From the NCBI GenBank assembly GCA_013368445.1, contig JAACJO010000022.1, positions 1 to 64,000 on the forward strand: a stretch of DNA of 64,000 bases. The letters are read 5' to 3'. The DNA comes from Leucocoprinus leucothites. Taxonomy: Eukaryota; Basidiomycota; Agaricomycetes; Agaricales; Agaricaceae. The notes beneath the pieces were generated by a model. The model was not told the origin of the DNA. It did not search any database and saw only the letters and a list, made by a program, of their open reading frames with translations. The stretch's first letter is position 1. The number at the start of each line of letters is the position of its first letter. Made by a program: the position numbers and the translations under genes. Below, one piece after another: positions 35,582 to 48,461 of the stretch.

Positions 35582-36449
35582 CGAGGGCGCCTCAACAGTT
35601 GGCATGTTACACCATCCGCTACCACCACGGTATCCCTCCCACACCTCCGCCATCTCCAGATAACGACCTCCGGCTATAATCACCTCATTCTCAACTATAT
35701 CTATGCACCCTCCCTCGACATCCTCCGCCTTCAATGTGACACTACCATAACCTAACCTTCAAACTTCACCCTTTCCTTCTACATTATCTTAAAAACTCGC
35801 GATACGCGTTACGAACTCTTATGGTGGCCGGGATTAGTACACCCGATATCGTTTCACTCCTACGTCACCCCACCGTGAATCAAATTCCGACTGTACAAAG
35901 CCCTGTTCGACAATACTTCAGGTGGCGTGGTTCAAACAATCGAAGAGAGCGTTAAAGGCACGCCGGATCCTCGAGATCGATGTCAAGTTATCGTAAAGGG
36001 GAAATTTGTTGCTATTGGTTGGATAGAAGAAGAAATGCCTCATAACTTTGAACCTACATACGACGCCGGCGGTCTATCTACAGCTCGAAGCTTTAACGAG
36101 CACTCTAGAGGCAGTGCAGCTTTCAAGACAATGTGGCAATAAGTACGAGCAATAAATAATCTATGACACATAAGCTCGAATCATAGATTTTCTCCTTGAG
36201 CAGGTTGACTTTGGAGACGGCTGGTGTCCGAGAGGTGAGCTGCATTTCTTTAGCAAGTGGAAGGGCAACCGACGACCGGTAAGTAGCATAGCGTTTAACT
36301 GAGACTATATTTATAACGGCAGTATTATTCCACTGTAGCGCTCACGTTTAAACTAGTAGTTTCATTCATTACCGGTCCGCTCCAGTCCCGTTCATGTCAA
36401 TTATTAGGTAAAATCGCTTTGAATCCTAGTTTGAGCTTTGAACTATGAG
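35582..36449. other. Region downstream of the F-box gene
   Basis: A 71-residue frame at 35927-36142 may be the F-box gene's lost C-terminus, but it has no recognisable motif. Nothing else is supported. Confidence 0.3.
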
Positions 36450-37840
36450 AAATTAAGGCTAATGCAAGGTTTGAGTGTAACCTGTGGCCTCACCAATTAT
36501 ATTCTTCAGTGAAAGTACGACTACATATATGAGACTAATAACACAATATCTATTCTCGTCTGCTTGGCCACCTTGATACTAGATATCATCTACTCCACGT
36601 GCTACATATAGCCACACGCTGGTGCTGAGTAACACTAGATTTACCGCTAGCGCGAAACCTTTTCGAGAAAGTTCCAGTTCAACCCAGATGCATTCTATTC
36701 TTGTTCGCACATGAGTAAGCACTATATTCAATTTGACGCGTCAGTGCGGCCACTCTCGATTGCACAGCCTGAAGAGTTACACAATAGAACATGGATACAA
36801 AACGCGCCTACGTCGAGTGCAAGATTATAAGAAACGGTCATGCTTGCCTGCCATGCTTCATAGTCCACATTCACTCGCATCTAAAGTCTTCCATTTCATC
36901 CATGGCAGCCTCAGTGGCCCCGATGGCACAATTATTCCCACTATCCGTTGCATGGCAGTGCCACACTAAAAACCACCACACCGGCTGCGAAACGACTAAC
37001 GGGCGTCGCTCCGTATTACTCCCTACCTTCGAGTTCAAACCTGGCGAATGGTGTGTAACTATCAATTCTCCGTTTATCACACGTTCTATCAAGGTTCAAA
37101 ACAGTCTACAGAAGACGACCCTCGCAGGGACCGGACCACGCTTACTCTTTCCAGGAGGCACAAAGGGTCTTGTCCAGTCCCGTTGGTTCTGACATGGCCG
37201 CCAATCTTCCACCTTTATGCACGGAGCTCACGATTTCGTTATCAATAACGCGCATTTTGTGCTTTCAAACACTGGTGTCATGGATATGACCCAGGCGTTT
37301 TTGCTTCTCACCCAACCTCACCGTGCCAACAACTAACTTTTGATTCAGATGATGAGGCAAACTGCGGCTGTGTATACGAGGCTGCTTGGCGGTACCAGCA
37401 GAGTACAACGCGGCGAACCCGACGACGCGGAGATGGCACTCCAAGTCGCCATGAGATTGGCGTGACAAGATATAGGCCATATAAGAAGAAAGCAAGGGTG
37501 AAGCGAGAGAGAAGCAGGAGGGAACGAGAATCTTCTGCACTGGACCACGCGATAACAGTTCAGACCTGGAGGATCTGATGATGCAATGCTGAGGAGTTTC
37601 TAGAGTTATCCGACCTGTCAGCCATCAGACAGCAGGTGCTTGCATTGAGACAATATCAGGCTACAATCACGAGGACTGCCGGCAATTCAGACAGTCCAAT
37701 CAGCTTCTATGGCAAGAGGTATGGCTTCCGAGAGAGGTCACAGAAGAACACCGATACAGTGCAGAAGATTCTGAAGTTCTTAGGGGGAGTTTTGGCCAAC
37801 GGATATAGGGTGAGCATATACATCTGAGACATCTACACAT
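36450..37840. repeat. Degenerate duplicated block, copy 1
   Basis: Collinear with 41340-42310 over most of its length. Shared landmarks are GCCTCACCAATTA (about 36489 and 41369), the CAG(A/C)AGAAGACGA words (about 37110 and 41750), TTCATGCA-like words before a GA(T)TTCGTTAT motif, a GACCCA(G/A)G(C/T)GTTTTTGCTTCTC stretch (about 37288 and 41935), and GACC(T/C)G(T/C)CAG near the end. Both copies are full of stops in every frame. A trace HGAHDFVINNAHF-like peptide suggests a decayed protein-coding ancestor, possibly the N-terminal segment found on fungal signalling proteins. That identification is weak. Confidence 0.6.
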
Positions 37841-38696
37841 GTGCACTCACTGAGATATCGCGGTCAGCACACAAATGTTGGGCCGACGAAGCATTTGACC
37901 AATATCGAGTCAGTCAAGGAGCATCGATATCGCCACCAGCATAAAGTGATACTTCTGGATCGACGTGGATAAGTCCTAATCACGATGTTAGTGGGTTGCC
38001 TTGTGAAGTGCCATCCAATGTTGGAGCATATACATGCAGGCGCGGAACCTTGCTGATTGAGGATCCCCCAAAGAAGTCTGGCAGCAAGCAGTGAACACAC
38101 TAAGCTGATACGAGGCAGGGAGCTAATAGAATAACGTGTACAACCTCCATCCGGCTGGATTCCTTGTGGTATGGAAACGTCAGAAATAGAGAAACAGCGG
38201 TGATATTGTACTTCCCTCAGAGATACCTGCGAGAAATGACATTTCCTAGGACGCATCACGATGAGAGCGACGAATGCTGCGATTGACATGTGGAGAGATC
38301 ACTGGTACTGGAGTTCGGAGCTAAAGTAAGCGTTGTAAAAGGGTATTGTTGAGACAGAATCCGAAAAACAGGTACGGTGCTAAGCATTGTGTGAGTTGAG
38401 CAGGTGGTGGTACAACGAGCTCAGATAGTCGGTGGATGAGGGAACACACCACATAAAAGATTATCGAGTGATCCGGTTTCTGCGTCACTAGACTCATTTC
38501 CCTCACACGAATTTTCAGTGCATTACTTAAGAAGTGTTGAATTGTTGTTTGAAGGTTTGTCGTTTCTTCGTGAGTATAGGATGCTCACTCCAAATCCCGT
38601 GCTCCGTGCTGTCGGGCATGGCTAGTGGCGAATACATATGCTTTCGAAATCACCTGATCAACTAAGAAATAGAACGTCACAATCGGCGTCATCGGC
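37841..38696. other. 3' side of the MFS permease gene, no gene seen
   Basis: A 141-residue frame on the minus strand (37864-38289) has no recognisable domain and no splice-linked partner. I regard it as chance. Confidence 0.3.
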
Positions 38697-40628
38697 CTAT
38701 CCTGCTTCTCGGCACAAATTCCTTGTCATTATTGCGATGTGAACTTCACTATACCTTTCCCAATTAACTTTCCCAACACAACATATCTGCAAACCTAACA
38801 TCAACCCACACCCAAGCATCACCGCGCTCCCTGCATAGAACGCCATATCCTCAAACCTTCCTGTCCTTCTCTCGATCGCGCCGGAAATCGGTGGTCCCGC
38901 GAGCACCGCAAATGCCGCGATGGTCAAAAACATTCCAACCCTCCTACCCACGTCCCCTTCCGCACCGAAATTCATTGCGGGTTTTGGTAATAACGAAACA
39001 AATGAGCCGATGGCAAAACCATAGAAAATGCTGATAATGACAAGTGATGCCGTTGAGCGAGCGAATGGCCATGCGTAAGTTGCGACTCCAACGATGACTG
39101 TTGCGGGCGCCATTACGTTCAGAGGGCCTATGATGAATGAGATCAAATGACAAAGGGTTATATGACGAAGGGCGTACCGATGATATCGGCGAGCACTCCA
39201 GCTGACCATCGCCCAAGCAATGAACTTGCATTCACAAATGTGACAAAGTAGAATGCTAGTCCTGGCGGTATTGACTCGGTTTGTGCTGCACTTGTACTGA
39301 TGAACGTCATGACTAGCGAACTAAGCTACGATCGGACTGATAATAATGGATATATTACTCACCTGTGTACATCCCCAGGAATGAAATGAAGATAGACAGG
39401 CAATATAGCGTATATGGCAAGTGTTTGAAAACAGCGAAATTAAATAAGCCACCTTTGACATTGACAGGTGGAAGCCGAGGCTTCATCGTCTATTTAATAG
39501 AGAATTGGGGTCACTGCCGACAAGCTAACGCAATTGCAAGGTAACTTACCAGGTTACATACGGTGACAGCAAGTAAGAAAATGAACGCAAGGGTCCTCAT
39601 CGTCCAACGAAAGCTTGGTTTGGAAATGTCAGCTATACTCATCTCGTGGACGAGCCGAGTATGATACATACCCAACTACCGGAAGCAAATTCTTCACAAT
39701 GATTGGAATTGTTGTTCCGGAAAGTGCTGATCCTACAGCCATATATCCCAGCGCGCGACCTCGCTTTTTCTTGAACCAGTGTGCAATGATCGAATTACTA
39801 CACGTGAAAAGCCCGCCACACCCGAGCTTAGAATATGGTCAGTACAATGTGGCAAGTAAGTCACTATGAATCAGACGCACCCCTGCCATGATGCCTTGGC
39901 TAAGAAGTAGTTGCCAGTACTCCGTGCACTGCGCTGCAAGGAACGTCGCGACAACGAGAAAAAGGCCGGAAGTAATGAAGAGGACGCGGAAATACCCAAG
40001 GTCAAAGAGACGCCCAACTATGAGTCCCGGAAAGAAGACAAGGGAGTACTGTATTCAATAAATGAGCTGAGGAACCAGCGGATAAGAATGCGTGGGCGAA
40101 CCTGTATTGAACCAATCCAAGAGCTGATTGATAAGAGTCAACGCACAAGCATGACGGGCCACGAGGAGCAGATCTCACATAGTGGATGGTGATTCGGCAC
40201 GAAGGAGGTCTTGTTGATAATAAGCTTGGAAGACCTATGGATAGTTTTGATTAAGTGTCGAGCGCAAGGAGGAAATCGGGGCAACTTACCCCCATGAGTT
40301 GACAAAACCGAACCTGTAGATAGCACTAGTGGTAAGGATATAGTCAAAGAAATCGAGAGGAGACGTCTCACGCCGCGTAACTTGAGCACATTGCCTGACG
40401 TCACACCACGACATTTTCAACTTCTGTAGCGACAAATGGAGAGAACTCACGCACACCAATGACCACAATCCATGCCCTCAGTCCTCCGTCCGGGAAATCA
40501 TCTTGAGGGTCTGTCCTAAAACCCTTCTCACAACCCTGGGCAGTCTCGGAGCCTGCATTTGACGTTTCTTGTGAGGATTTTTCTCCTAGTTTGGAATCTT
40601 CTTCACTTGCGCTGGTTCCATTCGACAT
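38697..40628 (-). CDS. Monocarboxylate-transporter-like MFS permease
   Basis: The ATG at 40628 (MSNGTSASEED) gives a hydrophilic Ser/Glu-rich N-terminus. It is followed by PDGGLRAWIVV, the hallmark start of fungal MCT (SLC16-like) permeases, then FGFVNSWG and VFQAYYQQDLL. At least six short introns were followed in frame. Later segments include SSWIGSIQYSLVFFPGLIVG, GCGGLFTCSNSIIAHWFKKK with RGRALG, WSAGVLADIIG, and a C-terminal half ending in FYAGSAVMLGCGLMLGLQIC. This adds up to the usual twelve hydrophobic segments with the RGRALG-type loop after TM4. It likely moves a small organic acid across the plasma membrane by proton symport; the substrate is unknown. Degenerate duplicated blocks flank it on both sides. 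Confidence 0.85.
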
Positions 40629-41339
40629 CTCCCCGAGACTGACAAACTGAGAAGAGGGGAGAGGAGGTGCTGAGAAATGCCGTCCCACACTCCTCACCAG
40701 AACACCGAAAAGGGAGTGGCCGAAAGGAGTAACATAAACCCTTCAAAATGTTTTCGGCATTTGGAGATCCGGCGGGAAGCCAAAGTTCTCACGATGTCAT
40801 TTTTAGATGCCGTCCCGAACCCGATCCGCTCTCATCTCTCCTCAGTGACATGTACTGACCAATATAACCGTGCAGCCACACATCAGGGAAGAGGAGGAAA
40901 CTGAGAAGAGATGGAAAGAAGAGACAGGATGAGGATGCAGACGCTGCTGTTAGTGGCGCACACTAGGCGGGAGTTGGGACATCTGCTCGTCCCGGGCCGT
41001 GTAGTGCTTGAATATTCACCATACCGAATACTCAGTACGTAGCAGCCTACCCAATGATAGACCGACTTTGAATCACCCTTCACTGACTCCTATTTTCATG
41101 AGATTTTACTGCTGAGATCCTGATAAGTAATAGTAGCTCACAGGCCGTTCAACGTTCAGCTCGTCATCTGGACCCCACACTCTTTGCACATCGTGTCCTG
41201 GCTCCTCATCCTCAGCGTTCGCTCTCTCCATCGTCGAGTTCATGATGGACAAATTGAGTGTCTCGCTTTCGCCATGCGATTGTATATTTTATAGGTGTAA
41301 GCCATCTTAGAACGTTAACCTGAACTGAGAACGCGACTA
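40629..41339. other. 5' flank of the MFS permease gene
   Basis: Contains its promoter. No TATA box or defined site can be singled out, and no other gene is seen. Confidence 0.4.
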
Positions 41340-42310
41340 ACACAAAGTCTGTAAGCAGCCTACTGCCTCACCAATTACTTTTTTCAATGGAAGCACAACT
41401 CTAGGCATGATTGATTCTCTTCCTCATCCACCTCGAGCTCGAAGATCTTCCCAGACGCCATAGATGATGGTTCGAAAAACAGGCTACAGGCTCTCAGCGC
41501 TCATATTTAGCGCTCAATTCCCAACGGGCCACCCCGAAAGCCTTCCATTTCACTCGTGATAGCACGAGCAACCTCGATGCCGAAATCGTCCCTGCTATCC
41601 CTTTGAATGGGAGCACTGTAGTGGCATCCACCTCCTCAGATATCATCAGTCCTGTACATCACTCTTTGCCTCCCAAGCCAATCCAAGAGAATCTTACATA
41701 GAAAGCTGCTCCTCGTTCTATCGCTCCTAACCAAGCTTTAAAACAGCCTGCAGAAGACGATGTTCCACAGGGATCTGGCCATCCCCACTCCTTCCCAGGG
41801 CTCAAAGCGTCTCGCCTGGTACCATTGATTGGGCCACGCCCGTCCAACGCCCCACCTTCATGCATGGAGTCCGTGGTTTCGTTATAAACGATGTGCAATG
41901 TTGAACTTTCAAGTGTTGGCAGTCACGGATACGACCCAAGTGTTTTTGCTTCTCGCTCAGCCCAGTTTCGATTCGGATGATGAGATTACGCGTGTGTACG
42001 ATCTGCTGGCGCTATAGGTGGAGAGCATTGCCGAGCATGCACCGGCGTGGCGATATGTAGGCCAGGTGAGAAGGAAGCACGGGAGGAGAGAGAGAGAAGC
42101 AGAAAAGACCGAGAAACGCCCATACTAAAACATCGGCAATTCGACAACAGCTCAGGTGCTGAGGGATCGAATGATAACGACGCTGAATTTTGTAGAACTA
42201 CCTGACCCGCCAGTTATCAGACAACCGATCAATAAAGTGATATCAAGCTATGATCGTAGAGGTCTGTTGGTAATTCAGACGTTGAGTTGGCTTCCACTGC
42301 AAGACGTAAT
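41340..42310. repeat. Degenerate duplicated block, copy 2
   Basis: Second copy of the block at 36450-37840, in the same orientation and lacking some of the sequence present in copy 1. The best peptide trace (about 41910-42015) contains DTTQVFLLLAQP then FDSDDE, matching DMTQAFLLLTQP in copy 1. No intact reading frame remains. Confidence 0.6.
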
Positions 42311-43856
42311 GGCTGCGAAGAAGAGGATCGTAGAGGAACGAAGACACGGTCCAGAGGATCGTGAAGTTCAAGCAGCGTTTTGTGGTAACCGCATGGTAGG
42401 CGCTAAGCGTATACACGCAAGTCGTTGGCGGGGCTATATTGAGATGAGGTAGTGTAGTCAACATCATAAGGATGGGTCCGACGAAAGATTTGGTCAGTGA
42501 AGGAATCGTCAGGCTCACTAGAAGTATATTGTGTGCGGGAAAACTTCCGGCTCTTTGGGGTCAACATTGGATCCATTGATTATAAGAGTGGTTTCCAACC
42601 ATCGGGTGATATGAGGAAGGGGGAAATACGGGTAATTGGCCATCCCCCTGTAGACATTAGCAATAAATGGACGTCCCTGCCCAATGAAACGAAATTGCTT
42701 TTTTGATACGTACTTGATAAAGCATTCCTGTCCATGTATAGATGGCTTTTGTACGGCCAGCTACGCTCCGTTGAGCCAAAGAGATATTCTAGCGCCATGC
42801 ATGATCATGCATGATGCGGTCCTTGCTGGTCTTTGAATGATATGAATCAATGATGTCCGCTTGTATGTGTGGAAGTGACCGAGAGTCATTGAAGGACAGG
42901 AGGGAGTAGAGTTTGTTGACTGAGGGCAAGGAATAGTCTGCGTGGTCAGGGTCTTGATCAAAGATGTGACAGTCCAAGCTTAAAGTCAGTCGTGGGACTT
43001 CTAATATCGGCTTCAAGTCGGAGCTCCCCGCATGGACGGGAATGCCTTCTGGTTCCTTTCTTTGGCATTCTGGGCCACCCACGCATACGCGTGTCATCTT
43101 CTCAGTATCTCGCTGCAACTCAGACTACAGCAAGCCTTTGTTAATGGACATTGCAATTCCGTCTTGCTTTGTTTATCCCGCCACCCGTCGAAGCACCTTC
43201 GTCAACAAGAGCAGCTCAAATCGGCCGGGAGAAATTCAGACTAGTAGTGTGGTCAAACTTTCACGGGGGGTGTTTTCAGACCAAATCGAAGGACAGTCTG
43301 ATCTCTGAAGGTTGCTATACACACGCATACTTCGCCTATGCTCGTGAGTCATTCATATCAACTGCCGTCCAATTCGCTTGCCAGAATCTTTACCCGTTCA
43401 ACAATGTAGTCCGTCCTCCGCGTGCCTGGCCCCAACCTTCTCTTACATACCCTTTGAGCCACTTGTTTACCAGTCAACAAGTCGTCTCCGACGCCACTCA
43501 TTCGAAAATGAGAGTTCCTTGTGCTACGTTCAACGCTCCAACCATCATTTACCAGGCGATCGTTGTGTCGAGTATTTCGCTTTCAATCCGATTCCTTGTC
43601 AGCAACAATATCGACGTTTGACCTCGCTGTGGATAGTAATACGGGGGAGCAGGATGGTTCGCATGATAACAAACTGAGTAAACGTTTTTGGTTCTATTTG
43701 TCAACCACATGGATAGAGATATAACCTACTGCTATTCTAAGATACAATCTATACATTGGCAGCATATCAAACAAGTACCCAGTTCTACGCCGAATTTCGG
43801 CCACGGAGAATGAACGCTACTCGGATGACACAAGCTGTACAAGCCAACATCGCCAT
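42311..43856. other. Region with uncertain small frames
   Basis: The minus-strand frame 42789-43118 (109 residues) and the plus-strand frame 43151-43621 (156 residues) are the longest. Neither shows a recognisable domain or convincing gene structure. The minus-strand one has a protein-like composition and could be a lineage-specific gene with an exon near 42600-42780. Confidence 0.25.
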
Positions 43857-45745
43857 CTAACCGGTGTCTATATCAATATCCGATTCTGTTTTTATAATCA
43901 CGGTAAAACTCACTCCCGCAAACAGTGCCGGTCGCCACCAATGGTATCCAGTGAGTAGAGCTCCCATAATTGGCGGACCTGCTAATTCGGCTACACCTGA
44001 ATGACAGAGATCAGCAATATTACTCCGACGACGAAATGTTTCTCCAACCCGCAAAAGCATACGCGATTCCGAGCCGAAACCTGTAATTATGTTGAGTGCA
44101 TTTCGTGAGTTGTCGCATATCTTTGTATTCACTTACCCTAGTTCCTTCGGCTCATCGTTTACTAGGCTTGCTAACGGTGTCAAGATGGAAATAACTATTG
44201 AGGTCAAGGTTGAATTTCGTGTAGACCATCTTTTAGGAGGCATGCAACGTACGAATTCCGTAAGAGACTCCATATACGACACCAATGAGGACTACACTCG
44301 TGGCAGAACCGACCGCTGCAAAGGCAAAGCATACAACGCTACACCCGATCGCGGAATATATTGTCAAGTAGTCTGCTCTGATCTTCTGAGAGACGAAGGC
44401 GCAAATAAACGAGCCTGCACATGCACATCCGTTGAGGATAACTAGCTATATATCTGCTCATCAGTAACTATTTTGCTCAAACCGAATGCCAATTTCGACG
44501 TACAGAGTAGAATGCAAATTCATTGGAAAGGCCGTGTGTTGTTGCTGCAAGTTGCAGGAAAAATATGGGGAAGAAGAGTCCAAGCCCGAAAAATAAAAAC
44601 CTAAAAAGTGTTTTGAGATCGGAGAACAGTCAATATTATGGATGGCTTACACGCCGATGGTAATAGTGTATAACCTGTCTTTCGAAAGTTTCTTTAGACA
44701 AGCGAACAAGTTCACATGCATGTTCGGGGGAGGTAATCGTGGTCTTATTAAGACACAAGCTAGAATCAATGCTACTGTTGTCAATCCAGCATGAATACGG
44801 GTTGATGTGGCGAACGAAAGGTTTGCAGTCTCCAATAAATTGTTGATCATGATCGGAGTTAGGATTGCTCCAAACGACACGCCGGAGAGCACAATGGCCA
44901 GAGCCATGGGCTGCCTTTTGTCAAAGTACTGAGAAACGACCGCCTGAGAGGGAATATAAATCATGCCACCCCCTAAGCCAAGCCCAAGGCCTTGACAAAT
45001 GAACGCCTTGTTTATCCAGGTAAGCGCATGGATGATCAGAGATAACAATGTCTACTGACCAGATAATATTGATTTGGTTTCGTGAATGAAAGCATGAACA
45101 AAGCAAGCGACACTATCAAAGCGCCGCTATATAGGAGTATCATGCTGAGGATAAAGAGTGCTCAATTATAGTACCAGCCCAACTTAGTAGATTAGGCCGC
45201 ACCAGTAGCCTCGATCGTAGAGCCTGCCGCTGAGAAGTCCCATCATAAGCATAAGGAAGGGAGCGACACTTCCGATCCATCTGAACCAAAGTAACCGGTC
45301 AACACTCTGCGGTGATTCAGATATGCGATAAATATACATACGAAATGGCAGAAGCAGAATAATTTGTCATGTATACTCTGGTATAATAGTCTAGAATGAT
45401 TCGTTCTGAAGATCGTTCCAGAATTACTGCACTAGAAGCTTCCTGACCTTGGAATACACCATAAGAGCAGACATAACTGGTGGACTATTAGCCTGGATAA
45501 AAACAAACGGCGAGGGTAAAATTACCCAGAGCAGGAAAATTGAACTAGCAGTCTGAAAGAAAAGAGCATCAGCCACAATCGGTATCCGCCGTTGAGTACA
45601 CGCACGATCCTAGAACAACGCTCCACGCACGGAGCCCGCCGTCAGGACAGGTCCCTGTCAGAGAGGATCTTGTTTCGGAACATTTGTCATCCACCTCTAT
45701 ATCATGTTTTTCGCTGTGGAGTCTATCTTCGTTGCAAGATATCAT
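43857..45745 (-). CDS. Second monocarboxylate-transporter-like MFS permease
   Basis: The ATG at 45745 (MISCNEDRLHSEK) leads to PDGGLRAWSVV, as in the permease at 38697-40628. Exons separated by short introns follow: TASSIFLLW; an exon with LDYYTRVYMTNYSASAIS; GSVAPFLMLMMGLLSGRLYD; GLGLGLGGGMIYIPSQAVVS with YFDKRQPMALAI; LAATTHGLSNEFAFYS; CAGSFICAFVSQKIRAD; and GPPIMGALLTGYHWWRP. The order matches the twelve-segment MCT family. The central loop has KRQPMA in place of RGRALG. The last third (about 44230-43900) needs several small introns that I could not all confirm, so the C-terminus may be imperfect. Related to, but clearly divergent from, the other permease. Confidence 0.7.
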
Positions 45746-46763
45746 CCTGGATGTAAAATAATCGGATTGATATACGAGCTGAAGGTTCGGATGTAATCCA
45801 GAGCGATTAGGATTATAGAGATTTGAGATATCCCGTGGTCTTATAAAGTATCGTGTACTCTTTTGACGCTTTCCTATGCCATAAAATACACCGTTAACGA
45901 TTAATTAAGGGCGTTTCTTGAAGACAGAACTTTGCTTACTTACGAGAAAACCTGGTTAGCTCAAAATGGACCTAGAAGTCGATCACAGGGCTTGGGCGTA
46001 CCTGATAATGCTCGTAAGCGGTCCAGAAGCACGGCAATATTTCGGAAATTTGACCAAGTGACCAAGGATCTACATACAGCCAGGATCACGGCAAGGGGAG
46101 AGTAAGTAAAGCTGGAAATGAAGTACGGCAACGTCTAGTGAAACTCACCCAGATCTGACTGTTATGCGTGAAGGGCATTCTGTCTGTTCTTCTTTCCTCC
46201 CTTGACCACCTGCATTATCTCGCAGTTGCCATTCGGGTTGGCGTCTTGTGAGCTTTTGCGGTCTTATCTTGCGGATCGTTCACTTTATATGTTGTCCAAT
46301 GTTATCCTTTCCCCTCCCAGGCATGGCCCGTATTAGCTTCAGCGGCATTCAAAGCCATATCTATGTGACATATCGATGAGTGATGTGCTTTCAATATCTG
46401 CTCGAAGGCTATACGACACCTTACTGGCATCTCGTAGGCTGAAAATCCGATACTCTCCAGCGCTTGGAAGGCGGCATTTAGGTCGTGGACAGCAGAGCAG
46501 GCAGGCTATTTCAGATCATGAGAGTGCAGGAGTTAGCCGATACATAAACTTTCCTGCTCGGAATCATAAGGTCGAACTTGAGTCGGAACTCGGAAGGTAT
46601 GATATTCGCAAACCTTGCTTGATTCCATGTTGCTGGGTAACTACACATCGGCCTCTGAAAGCGGAGTTTGAATATATATGTTGGCGATAGCTATGCTTTT
46701 GCGTTCCGTTACCCTGCCGTTTGTGTCTAAAACCCAAAAATCTATCGTATCCGTAACAAAGAT
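45746..46763. other. Intergenic, no clear gene
   Basis: Promoter side of the second permease gene. A 104-residue frame at 46376-46690 has no motif and ends shortly before the next gene-like frame. Confidence 0.3.
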
Positions 46764-47117
46764 ATGTCTTTTGATATTACTACACGCACCCTCTTGGAAC
46801 ACTACACCAACGCCCCACCTCGTACTACAGATGTTTGGTATGGAACTTGGATTTCAATTCTCACAACTCTGTTCCCTTCGAGCCAAGGTTACGTTGTCAC
46901 TCCTCAGCACCGCATAGCAGAGGATGCCGAAGTACATATCCTAAACTTGTTTATTCAAGTCGCGAAGCCGTGGACGATACCTGTCACCCTGAGAATTGTT
47001 CTTATCGTTGAAATCAAGAACTCGCAGCACTGGGAATCAGGCAAGACAGCGCTCATGCGACAGATCGAGCTTAAAACGGATGTGGGTTTTGTGGGTGCGG
47101 TAGTGAATCGGGTTTAG
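46764..47117 (+). CDS. Hypothetical protein with a PD-(D/E)XK-like pattern
   Basis: A 117-residue frame starting MSFDITTRTLLEHYTNA. It contains WYGTWISILTTLFPSSQGYV, then AEDAEVHILNLFIQV, then RIVLIVEIKNSQHW. An acidic residue, a beta-rich stretch and hydrophobic-E-x-K is the arrangement of the restriction-endonuclease-like (PD-(D/E)XK) core. I recall similar orphan proteins in Agaricomycetes but cannot name a family. The frame may be the whole protein or the first exon of a longer one. Nuclease function is inference only. Confidence 0.45.
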   Translation: MSFDITTRTLLEHYTNAPPRTTDVWYGTWISILTTLFPSSQGYVVTPQHRIAEDAEVHILNLFIQVAKPWTIPVTLRIVLIVEIKNSQHWESGKTALMRQIELKTDVGFVGAVVNRV

Positions 47118-48166
47118 TGGACAGGAACATTTGGACCTCACTAGAGATATGGTGAGAAGGAGGATGACGGTCAAGATTTGAGAGCCTTAATTGAGTGAGA
47201 CAACATAATGGGGCTTCACATGACGATCTCATGAAGCTGGCGGTTCGTGTGGTACACTTGTAGAGCTGGAATGTTTGAGTTGTGTCAATATAACTCCACC
47301 GTGTCATACATCGCATTTCGTCTTCGCATTTCGCCACGGTGTTGTCTGGCCGGTTCTCGCCTGTCCGCCCCGTGTTAGTTCTGAGACAGTCGATTTGCTT
47401 TCCTCCTAGCTGGTTCGCGTCGAGAGTTGATAACATCTGTATGAGTAATTGTATGAGTGATGTGCATAGACCCAAGGGGAAGAAAGGTCAGCCGTGACCT
47501 AGCTGCTCAGCGCTGTTGCGGAGTGCGATTGAGCGACTTCGTTCGTTCCGTCAAACATGAGTTCCGATTAAATTCGAACAGCAAAAGACAATACAAGTTC
47601 TCGAGGCGGTATACTTGACGGTGGATTATCAATGATTCCTAGCTCCGAGTTGAACGATGATGAGATGGAAATGGCAAAAATAAATTCTTCGATCTAGAAG
47701 AGGTGGGCAGGCATTCATGTACATCCGAACGAATCCATCAGAAACCTCCTGTCTGTATTCCAAGGCCTTGAAGGCCATTGGAAGGTTTCCAGGAGTTCTC
47801 GAAAGAGACGTCAATCGTGGCAGGGCCTGATAGGTCATCGCGCGTTCAATTGCACTGCCGCGAACAGAGATATGTCTCAGCATCGACATCATGGGGAGTT
47901 GGCGGTGGGTGTTGAGGGGTGTTCAAAGGCGGCAAGTAAGGTACCCTGCGAGTGAGGGTAGTCAAGGATGTTGGAGCACTGAAAATGTTGAGAGGCTGCA
48001 AGTCGTACGCTTGAAGCTGAACAGCGGACTATTGCTCAATACGGATTTGTTTAAGAGGTCGTCCAGCTTCATCTTCTCACGAAACTTTAACGGCGAGCGA
48101 GAAATGAGAATACGGTTTCATTATTGATAAGTTTACTGACTGTATACAACGCCTGAACACCACGTC
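47118..48166. other. Intergenic, no clear gene
   Basis: Frames on the minus strand at 47071-47475 and 47629-47892 have no recognised domain. Nothing else is supported. Confidence 0.3.
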
Positions 48167-48461
48167 TCAACAGGTCTCAATGCATTTGCCGTCTTGGTAG
48201 CGACCTGACGCCCCCCATTGGCGGCAGGTGTACTGATCTTCTTTGATCTGCGCGGGGTAGGAGCCTGAAGGAGGGGAGGAAGTTAAGCTGGTACTGACTA
48301 TCAGACAGACAGTAAATGTCCAAGCTCATCCCTTGAATTAAGGCAGTTGAGAGACTGCGTACTAGGGGCGAGTATTAGACAATACTGAGGAGAGGTACGC
48401 ATGGATGAGCTTACTATCTGCTTTTGAGAGCGCCGGTCGTAATTGCGGTGAAGACGTGCAT
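48167..48461 (-). CDS. Tentative small cysteine-rich protein gene
   Basis: The ATG at 48461 (MHVFTAITTGAL) resembles the start of a signal peptide and has a TATATAA-like sequence about 55 bases upstream. A final exon after a clean CAG acceptor (about 48268) reads GSYPAQIKEDQYTCRQWG and then GKCIETC before a TGA stop, giving three cysteines in the last 20 residues. The middle exon could not be joined without a stop in the frames I tried, so the model is weak. Small secreted cysteine-rich proteins are common in these fungi. Confidence 0.2.

Noticed and set aside
43151..43621. 156-residue plus-strand frame
   Set aside because: Three overlapping frames of similar length and no motif; not distinguishable from chance.
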